A stretch of 64,000 bases of DNA from Microbaculum marinisediminis (lineage in GTDB: Bacteria > Pseudomonadota > Alphaproteobacteria > Rhizobiales > Tepidamorphaceae), in contig NZ_JALIDZ010000013.1 of the NCBI RefSeq assembly GCF_025397915.1, forward strand, positions 112,407 through 176,406, given 5' to 3'. The stretch's first letter is position 1. Each line of letters starts with the position of its first letter. This document shows, piece by piece, positions 58,167-64,000 of the stretch. Below the pieces are notes generated by a model. It saw only the letters and a program-made list of their open reading frames with translations, did not search any database and was not told the origin of the DNA. Made by a program: the position numbers and the translations under genes.

Positions 58167-59525
58167 ATGCCTACGTTCCTCTCAGCCACGCGGCTTTCAA
58201 GCTTGTGGGACCGCCTGCACGCCAGTTTCTGGTTCTTGCCAGCCGCGATGTCGGGGATTGCGGTCGCGCTGTCGTTCGTGCTGGTGCAGGTCGATGCCTG
58301 GCTCAGCGTCGACGTGGTTCCGGAATTCAACTTGCTCTACACTTTCGGACCTGAGGGTGCGCGGGCGATTCTGTCGGTCATCGCGAGTTCGATGATCACG
58401 GTGGCAAGCCTCATCTTTTCCATCACTATGCTCACCTTACAGCTTGCCTCCTCCCAGTTCGGCCCCCGGGTCCTCCGCAATTTCATGCGCGATCGCAGCA
58501 ATCAGATCGTGCTCGGCACATTTATCGCTACCTTCCTCTATTGTCTGCTCGTGCTGCGCACGGTTCGGGGCATGGAGAATTTCAGCTTCGTACCGCATCT
58601 ATCCGTCGCATTTGGTGTGATTCTTGCGATCGCGAGCGTCGCGGTTCTGATCTATTTCATCCATCATATCGCCACTTCAATTCGAATCGAGACGCTGCTG
58701 GCCAATCTTGCGGCCGAAACGCGATCCGCCGTCGATCGGCTCTATCCGGAGCGGATGGGCCAAGATCCGTCGCAAGATAAGGGCGCGACGGCCGAGCATA
58801 CAATCCCGAGCGACTTCGAAGGGGGCGCCCGACAAATTCACGCGGATGGGAGCGGCTACGTGCAGCGTATCGGCGTGGAGGCGCTGATGCGGATTGCCAG
58901 TGAGCATGATCTTGTCGTGAGAATCGAGGCGCGCCCCGGTCGTTTCGTGAGCAAAGGTGATGCCATGCTCACGGCTTACCCGCGCGACCGCGTATCGGAC
59001 GAGATCGCCAATGACCTTGGGGGCGCGCTTGTCGTGGGCCTGGATCGCACGCCCGAGCAGGATCTCGAATTCTCAATCCGACGCATCGTTGAGCTAGCGC
59101 AACGGTCCTTGTCGTCCGGCATCAACGACCCGACCACGGCGCTCTACTGCATAGATCGACTCGGCGAGGTATTCGGTCGATTGGCCGACCGTGAGATCCC
59201 GTCTCCAATGCGTTTCGACGAGAAGCGGCAGCTGCGTGTCGTGACCGAGATCAATACCCTGGGCGACTTGGCCTGTGACGCATTCGCGGCCATTGCGCGG
59301 CATGGAATCACCGAAGTGGACGTGATCGCGCGGCTTCTCCGCGCCATGGACAATTTGAGCCGGTCAGCGCCACGCGAGGCACGCGAGGCCATCATGGGGC
59401 TCTGCGAGGCAATCCGTCGGGAAAGTGAGAAACAGGTGTCTCTCGCCTTCGACCGCAAAGTGGTTCAAGCTTTGCCCGAAAGCCGCGGGGCTTGTGAGCA
59501 GCCCGATCTGACTGGTCCAGTTTGA
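58167..59525 (+). CDS. DUF2254 domain-containing membrane protein
   Basis: 452 residues from ATG 58167 with GAGGGAG upstream; an ATG at 58122 lies inside IS5-derived sequence and is rejected. N-terminal helices include 'FWFLPAAMSGIAVALSFVLV' and SSMITVASLIFSITMLTLQL, then ASSQFGPRVLRNFMRDRSNQ, the best-known DUF2254 block, and HHIATSIRIETLLANL. The soluble C-terminal half has 'SSGINDPTTALYCIDRLGEV'. The last nine residues (EQPDLTGPV) come from the 24-bp repeat shared with 30147-30170, so the natural end was probably replaced at the junction with IS3. Function unknown. Confidence 0.87.
   Translation: MPTFLSATRLSSLWDRLHASFWFLPAAMSGIAVALSFVLVQVDAWLSVDVVPEFNLLYTFGPEGARAILSVIASSMITVASLIFSITMLTLQLASSQFGPRVLRNFMRDRSNQIVLGTFIATFLYCLLVLRTVRGMENFSFVPHLSVAFGVILAIASVAVLIYFIHHIATSIRIETLLANLAAETRSAVDRLYPERMGQDPSQDKGATAEHTIPSDFEGGARQIHADGSGYVQRIGVEALMRIASEHDLVVRIEARPGRFVSKGDAMLTAYPRDRVSDEIANDLGGALVVGLDRTPEQDLEFSIRRIVELAQRSLSSGINDPTTALYCIDRLGEVFGRLADREIPSPMRFDEKRQLRVVTEINTLGDLACDAFAAIARHGITEVDVIARLLRAMDNLSRSAPREAREAIMGLCEAIRRESEKQVSLAFDRKVVQALPESRGACEQPDLTGPV
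59497..59520. repeat. 24-bp repeat, inverted copy at 30147-30170
   Basis: Encodes the very end of the DUF2254 frame, 9 bp before the IS3 OrfB stop. Exact reverse complement of 30147-30170. Confidence 0.6.
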
Positions 59526-59528
59526 TTG

Positions 59529-60326
59529 TTAGTGCATGACCGGCCTGGTTGCTACCGGGATGAGGGTTTCCGGGGCCGGCGGTCGGTAGCCAAGGGCGCT
59601 GTGCGGTCGCTTGGTATTGTAATGCCGGCGCCAGCTTTCGATGATGATCTGGGCCTCCTGGTGCGAATAAAAGATCTCGCCGTCGAGCAGTTCATCCCGG
59701 AGCCTGGCGTTGAAGCTCTCACAATAACCGTTTTCCCAGGGTGATCCGGGTTCGATGTAGGCGGTCTTCGTACCGACCGCTGCGATCCAGTCCCGGACGG
59801 CCTGAGCGACGAACTCCGGGCCGTTGTCGGAACTGATGCAGGCCGGTGGCCCGCGGACGATGAAGAGGTCGGTGAGCGCGTCTATGACATCGGTCGAGTT
59901 CAACTTCCGCCGGACCCGGATCGTCAGGCATTCCCGGCTGAACTCGTCGAGGATGTTCAGGGTGCGGAAGGCCTTGCCGTCATCGGTCCGACAGTGAACG
60001 AAGTCGTAGCTCCAGACATGGTTGCGATATTGGGGCTGCAGCCGGACACAGGACCTCTCGTTCAGCCAGAGCCTCCCCTTCTTCGATTGTTTCATCGGCA
60101 CCTTCAGCCCCTCGCGTCGCCACAGCCGCTCGACGCGCCCGTCGCTGATCTGCCAGCCAGCGTCTCTTAGCAAGGCCGCAATCCGACGATAGCCGTAGCG
60201 TCCATATTGCCGGGCCAGTTCGATCATGTCGGCCACCAGTCGTTCCTCGTCGGCACGCCCCTTCGGACGGTGCCGTTGCGTGGATCGGTGCTGGCCGAGA
60301 ACCTGACAGGCCCGCCGCTCCGACAC
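59529..60326 (-). CDS. IS3-family transposase OrfB (IS407-like group)
   Basis: 265 residues. DDE residues are intact: Asp in HVWSYDFVHCRTDDGKAF, Asp in ACISSDNGPEFVAQAVRDWI, Glu in GSPWENGYCESFNARLRDEL, then YNTKRPHSALGYRPPAP at the end. Normally produced as an OrfAB fusion by -1 frameshifting from orfA, which lies upstream but has lost its own start. The element is therefore probably immobile although OrfB is intact. Confidence 0.9.
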   Translation of the reverse strand: MSERRACQVLGQHRSTQRHRPKGRADEERLVADMIELARQYGRYGYRRIAALLRDAGWQISDGRVERLWRREGLKVPMKQSKKGRLWLNERSCVRLQPQYRNHVWSYDFVHCRTDDGKAFRTLNILDEFSRECLTIRVRRKLNSTDVIDALTDLFIVRGPPACISSDNGPEFVAQAVRDWIAAVGTKTAYIEPGSPWENGYCESFNARLRDELLDGEIFYSHQEAQIIIESWRRHYNTKRPHSALGYRPPAPETLIPVATRPVMH

Positions 60327-60376
60327 CGCTAGTCGAGTGCGGACATGGTCGATGCAGGTACGCCGACGCGAGGGGC

Positions 60377-60545
60377 TCAGTAGTTTCCCCGTGCAGCCTC
60401 GGTCAGGATCAGCTTGTCCAGCGTCAGATCAGACACTGCCTTGCGCAGACGCTCGTTCTCTTTTTGAAGCCGTTTGAGTTCCCGAAGTTGGTCGGTTCCC
60501 ATACCGCCATATTGCTTTCGCCACCGGTAGAACGTCTGCTCGGTT
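60377..60545 (-). pseudogene. IS3-family OrfA, N-terminally truncated
   Basis: Retains VTEQTFYRWRKQYGGMGTDQ and LRELKRLQKENERLRKAVSD then LTLDKLILTEAARGN, the helix and leucine zipper of IS3 OrfA. The first part of the HTH domain is gone: at about 60545 the sequence changes to an IS5-type start. The 78-codon frame running on to 60613 is chimeric. Confidence 0.78.
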
Positions 60546-60656
60546 ACCCGAGATAACCCGTCGATCATCAACGCGCGGCTTGCCGGGCTTGCCATGCGGC
60601 AGATGCGGCTCAATTGCAGCCCAGGCCGCGTCGGAAAGCCAGAACAATGACGCCAT
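60546..60656 (-). pseudogene. IS5-family transposase N-terminal scrap
   Basis: MASLFWLSDAAWAAIEPHLP then HGKPGKPRVDDRRVISG, the start of an IS5-type transposase of a third kind in this window, with about 60 bp of 5' flank (to roughly 60725) that probably contains its terminal repeat. Fused head-on to IS3 orfA. Confidence 0.7.
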
Positions 60657-60741
60657 GCCGATCCTCCATCCTAGAAACCCGAATCAGGCACAGAGAATCA
60701 AGCAAAATCAGATATTTGTATAGGTTCTCAACCTAGCGTCC

Positions 60742-61251
60742 GATCCCGGTAAATTTCTGTCCACAGTCCAGATCGGTATAACGCTCGTCGGAGTGCTGTC
60801 GGGAGCCATTTCGGGTGCAACTCTCGGCATGCGTCTCGGTGAATGGTTGCGGTTCCAGGGCATCCCTGCAGGAATCTCGGAAATCACGGGAGTGGGGTCC
60901 GTCGTTGCCCCCCTAACTTACGCATCACTGATCATCGGCGAACTTGTCCCAAAGCAGATTGCACTGCGCAATCCGGAGAAGATTGCCTCAACTGTTGCGC
61001 CCGCCATGACAATGCTGGCGACGGTCACTTACCCGATCGTTGTTGTTCTGGATTATTCCGGGCGCATTTTGCTCCGCACCCTGGGCCATTGAGCTCAAGA
61101 CGAAGAGCGCGTGTCCGACGAGGAAATACGGGCACTGATCGCTGAGGCGGAGACAGCAGGCATTCTGGAGCCTGCGGAGCGCGCGATGCTCGGCGGCGTA
61201 ATGCGCCTCGGCGATCGCTCGATCAGGGCCATCATGACCCGTCATCGATAG
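60742..61251 (+). pseudogene. HlyC/CorC (UPF0053) family transporter, truncated with nonsense codon
   Basis: Starts abruptly with DPGKFLSTVQIGITLVGVLS, then 'PAGISEITGVGSVVAPLTYA' and LIIGELVPKQIALRNPEKIA, the DUF21 membrane domain. A TGA at 61090-61092 interrupts LLRTLGH-*-AQDEERVSDE, after which the same frame continues EIRALIAEAETAGILEPAER and VMRLGDRSIRAIMTRHR to a TAG at 61249-61251. The CBS and CorC domains are missing. Both ends are lost, the 5' one at the IS junction. Confidence 0.82.
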
Positions 61252-61538
61252 CCGTCTGCCATGGGATATGTCTCATTGACCCATGTCATGACCGAATACC
61301 CGGCGCCGCTATATGTTTCTTTAGTATTGGTCACATGCCCCGGTCAGCAGGTTTGGCAAAGAAGCACGCCGGTTGAAGTGTGGGCGAATATGTGTGGAGA
61401 GCATGGACTCCTCCATCACAAAAGTGTGGGGCGGTCGTGAGATGCCGGGAAAGATCGTCAGCACGACGCCACAAATCGCGTCATGCGAGGCGATCGACTT
61501 CGCCTCCTCGGGGGTGCCCCCGATCGATGGAGATAGGG
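61252..61538. other. intergenic region before the PEP-synthase-like gene
   Basis: About 290 bp; no gene supported. The plus-strand frame leading into the next gene from 61380 has residues unlike the family and is taken as non-coding leader. Confidence 0.35.
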
Positions 61539-63962
61539 ATGAAGGGACTGCCAGTATTCGTGGTTTGGTTCGACGACCCGGATTGCGCGACCACATCACT
61601 CGTCGGGGGCAAGAATAGCTCGCTCAGCGAATTGGTGCGGCATCTGGCAGACCATGGTATTCGAGTGCCACCTGGTTTCGCGACGACGGCGGATGCCTAT
61701 TGGCGGTTCGTCGAGGCGAACAATCTCGAGCAGACGATCTCCGGAGCGCTGGACGAACTGGCCTCGGGAAAGGCGACATTAGCGGAAACCGGATCCCGGA
61801 TCCGCCGAGGGTTTCTACGCGCCGAGTGGCCACAGGAAATCGCCTCGGAAATAAGCGCCGCCTATCGAGAACTTGGTGGACGAGTGAACCGGGCTGACAT
61901 CGATGTTGCCGTGCGATCAAGCGCGACGGCCGAAGATCTGCCCGAAGCAAGCTTCGCAGGACAGCAAGAAAGTTATCTCAACGTCCGTGGGGAGGACATG
62001 CTGCTCGACGCATGCCGTCGCTGCCTCGCTTCTCTGTTTACCGACCGTGCGATCATCTATCGCCAGGCAAAGGGATTCGATCACCTGAAGATTGCGCTGT
62101 CGATCGGCATCCAAGCGATGGTGCGCGCCGATCGCGGCAGCGCCGGCGTAATGTTCTCGATCGACACTGAGACGGGCTTCGACAAAGTCGTGCTGATCGA
62201 TGCTGCCTGGGGCCTTGGCGAAACCGTTGTTCAGGGCACGGTCAATCCTGACGAATACCAAGTGTTCAAGCCACTGCTTGCTGATCCCCGAGTCAGTCCG
62301 ATTCTCGAAAAGAAGCTGGGAAGCAAGGTTCGCAAGTTAATCTATGCGGAGGAAGGAGGGCAGCCGACCCGCACGGTGCCCACCTCCAAGGCCGAGCGTG
62401 CCGCCTATGTGCTGGACAACGACGAGATCATAGCGCTCGCGCGGTGGGCTTGTATCATTGAAAGTCACTACGGATCGCCGATGGATATCGAATGGGCGAG
62501 GGACGGTGACAGTGGAGAGTTGTTCATCCTGCAAGCTCGGCCCGAGACCGTTCAGGCCCAAAAACAGACAGCGGTAGCCGTTTCTTACAGTATCAAATCG
62601 AAGGGCAGAAAGCTCGTTTCCGGGCTTAGCATTGGGGAAGCGGTGGTCACGGGGAGGGTCTGCCTCATCGAAGATTCTCGCGACATCGACCGCTTCAAAG
62701 CTGGTGCCATTCTGGTGACGAGATCAACGGACCCCGATTGGGTCCCAATCATGAAGCAGGCTGCAGCGATCGTCACGGATCAGGGCGGCCGCACCTCCCA
62801 CGCAGCAATCGTCAGCCGCGAACTAGGACTACCCGCGATCGTTGGCGCAGGCGATGCGACGAGCTTGCTGCACGACGAGCAAGATGTGACGGTGTCCTGT
62901 GCCGAGGGCGATGAAGGCTTTGTCTACGAGGGCATCGCCGACTACGAGGCCGAGACTGTCGACGTATCGGACGTTCCCGAGACCCGCACAAAAGTGATGC
63001 TCAATCTCGCAAATCCCGCGGCAGCCTTTCGTTGGTGGCGTCTGCCCGTGGATGGGGTGGGACTGGCGCGCATGGAGTTTGTGATAGCAAACCACATCAA
63101 GGTCCACCCAATGGCGTTGGTCCGCTATGATTTACTGCAAGACGTCGACGCGAAGCGAACGATCGACAAGTTAACAGCTAACTATTCTGACAGGACGGAG
63201 TACTTTGTCGATCGGTTGACGTACGGTCTAGCGCGCATTGCGGCGGTATACCATCCCGGGCCGGTGATCGTGCGGATGAGCGATTTCAAGACGAACGAAT
63301 ATGCCAATCTCATCGGAGGGTCCGTGTTCGAGCCCGATGAGGAAAACCCGATGATTGGGTTCCGCGGAGCGTCGCGGTAATATTCGCCCCGCTATTGTGA
63401 AGGTTTTGCGTTGGAGTGTCGAGCGATCTCCAGATTGCGCAAAGAAGTGGGCTTGACCAACGTGATTGTCATGATCCCATTCTGCCGCAGTGTTACCGAA
63501 GCTGACCGGGTACTCGCAGTCATGGCGCAAAACGGTCTTCGACGCGGCGAGGATGGGCTTGAAATCTATGTAATGTGCGAGATCCCGTCCAATGCCATTT
63601 TGGCCAGCGCTTTCGCCAGTCGTTTCGACGGCTTCTCGATAGGTAGCAATGACCTGACCCAGCTCACACTTGGGGTCGATCGCGATTCCGGAGACCTCGC
63701 CGAGCTCTTCGACGAGCAGGACGACGCCGTCAAATGGATGATCGAAAGGGTCATAAAGGCCGCTCAGGGTTCCCGGACAAAGGTCGGCCTTTGCGGACAG
63801 GCGCCGAGCGATCACCCCGAGTTCGCGGAGTTTTTGGTGGCCTGTGGCATCGACTCGATATCAGTAAGTCCCGACAGTTTCATCGCGGTCAAGCGCAAGG
63901 TGGCCAAGGCCGAGGCGCATGCTTCGACCTCTAAAGGGAGGCAAGTCGATGCAAGCAGGTGA
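61539..63962 (+). pseudogene. phosphoenolpyruvate synthase-like gene with one in-frame TAA
   Basis: From ATG 61539 (GGAGATAGG upstream). ATP-grasp domain: GGKNSSLSELVRHLADHGIR with VPPGFATTADAYWRF, 'VRSSATAEDLPEASFAGQQE'. Phospho-His domain: 'TDQGGRTSHAAIVSRELGLP'. PEP-binding domain starts 'GVGLARMEFVIANHIKVHP' and reaches MIGFRGASR, where TAA (63378-63380) replaces a Tyr codon; the same frame then continues YSPRYCEGFALECRAISRLR, IVMIPFCRSVTEADRVL, CEIPSNAILA and SIGSNDLTQLTLGVDRD to a normal stop. Total 807 codons, right for PpsA. The enzyme would convert pyruvate and ATP to PEP. Without readthrough the PEP-binding domain is cut. Confidence 0.85.
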
Positions 63963-64000
63963 CGTTATGACGGTCGGCGCGGCTACGGTTCGCGTCGACG
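63949..64000 (+). CDS. CBS-domain protein, first 17 codons only
   Basis: ATG at 63949 overlaps the end of the previous gene by 14 bp, with AAAGGGAGG 7-8 bp upstream. Reads MQAGDVMTVGAATVRVD, the usual opening of CBS-domain proteins ('VRDVMT....TV.PD'). It leaves the window. Pairing with a PpsA-like gene suggests an energy- or stress-linked operon. Confidence 0.65.
   Translation, partial: MQAGDVMTVGAATVRVD

Noticed and set aside
30147..59520. Large composite transposon bounded by the 24-bp inverted copies
   Set aside because: The two copies have different surroundings (inside an IS3 scrap versus outside an OrfB stop), and no consistent terminal structure or transposase pairing supports a single 29-kb element.

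Overview
The window is GC-rich DNA that reads like an alphaproteobacterium, probably of the order Hyphomicrobiales. This is inferred from gene content and style: self-sufficient CYP116B-type P450, TRAP-TAXI and TctABC transporters, IS66/IS3/IS5 remnants, a DUF3489-plus-recombinase relic, CsbD and DUF3309 small proteins, HWE/HisKA_2-like kinase. No rRNA, tRNA or CRISPR array was seen. The alternation of self-contained catabolic cassettes with insertion-sequence debris suggests an accessory region or a large plasmid, but nothing in the window decides between them.

Region 1 (1-5183, minus strand) is a compact operon: degenerate ABC-exporter-like protein, acyl carrier protein, unknown protein, MBOAT O-acyltransferase, 46-residue membrane microprotein ending in a DltX-like FLYVDL motif, a GDS-containing membrane-anchored protein, and a ketoacyl synthase III that runs off the window. 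Four junctions overlap by 4 bp. It looks like a Dlt-like acyl-transfer machine that makes its own acyl group on the carrier protein and passes it across the membrane. Region 2 (5580-13143) has a PuuR-like XRE-cupin regulator, a five-gene branched-chain-amino-acid-type ABC importer, an isochorismatase-family hydrolase and a convergent glutamine-synthetase-like ligase. It is probably for uptake and gamma-glutamylation or hydrolysis of an amine or amide. Two identical-form palindromes mark the likely regulator operators.

Region 3 (13.4-29.9 kb) begins with a decayed DUF3489/recombinase relic and a GntR regulator. It continues as an aromatic catabolic island: ThDP decarboxylase, HisC-like aminotransferase, TRAP-TAXI transporter, sulfatase, aldehyde dehydrogenase, three-domain P450, homogentisate dioxygenase, a wrecked maleylacetoacetate isomerase gene and fumarylacetoacetase. 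Together these encode a plausible route from an aromatic amino acid through arylpyruvate, arylacetaldehyde and arylacetate to homogentisate and then fumarate plus acetoacetate, with a P450 doing the ring hydroxylation and no HPPD in view. Region 4 (30.0-39.7 kb) carries pfkB and dadA remnants flanking TctABC, a FadR-type GntR regulator with clear TTGTCnGACAA operators, enoyl-CoA hydratase, class III aminotransferase, ureohydrolase (agmatinase family) and CoA-transferase. It is probably a guanidino- or amino-acid catabolic cassette.

Region 5 (39.8-64 kb) is a patchwork of short stress or envelope genes separated by broken insertion sequences. Intact genes include a cyclopropane synthase, DUF2147, several tiny membrane proteins, CsbD, a histidine kinase, a transglutaminase, Spy/CpxP, NhaA, Crp/Fnr, a fatty acid desaturase and DUF2254. 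Decay is widespread: DUF4238 (nonsense), DUF389 (frameshifts), VIT1/CCC1, HlyC/CorC (nonsense) and a phosphoenolpyruvate-synthase-like gene (single TAA), plus chimeric IS66/IS3/IS5 junctions and a hairpin-rich MITE-like insert inside an IS5 relic. The window closes with the start of a CBS-domain gene.
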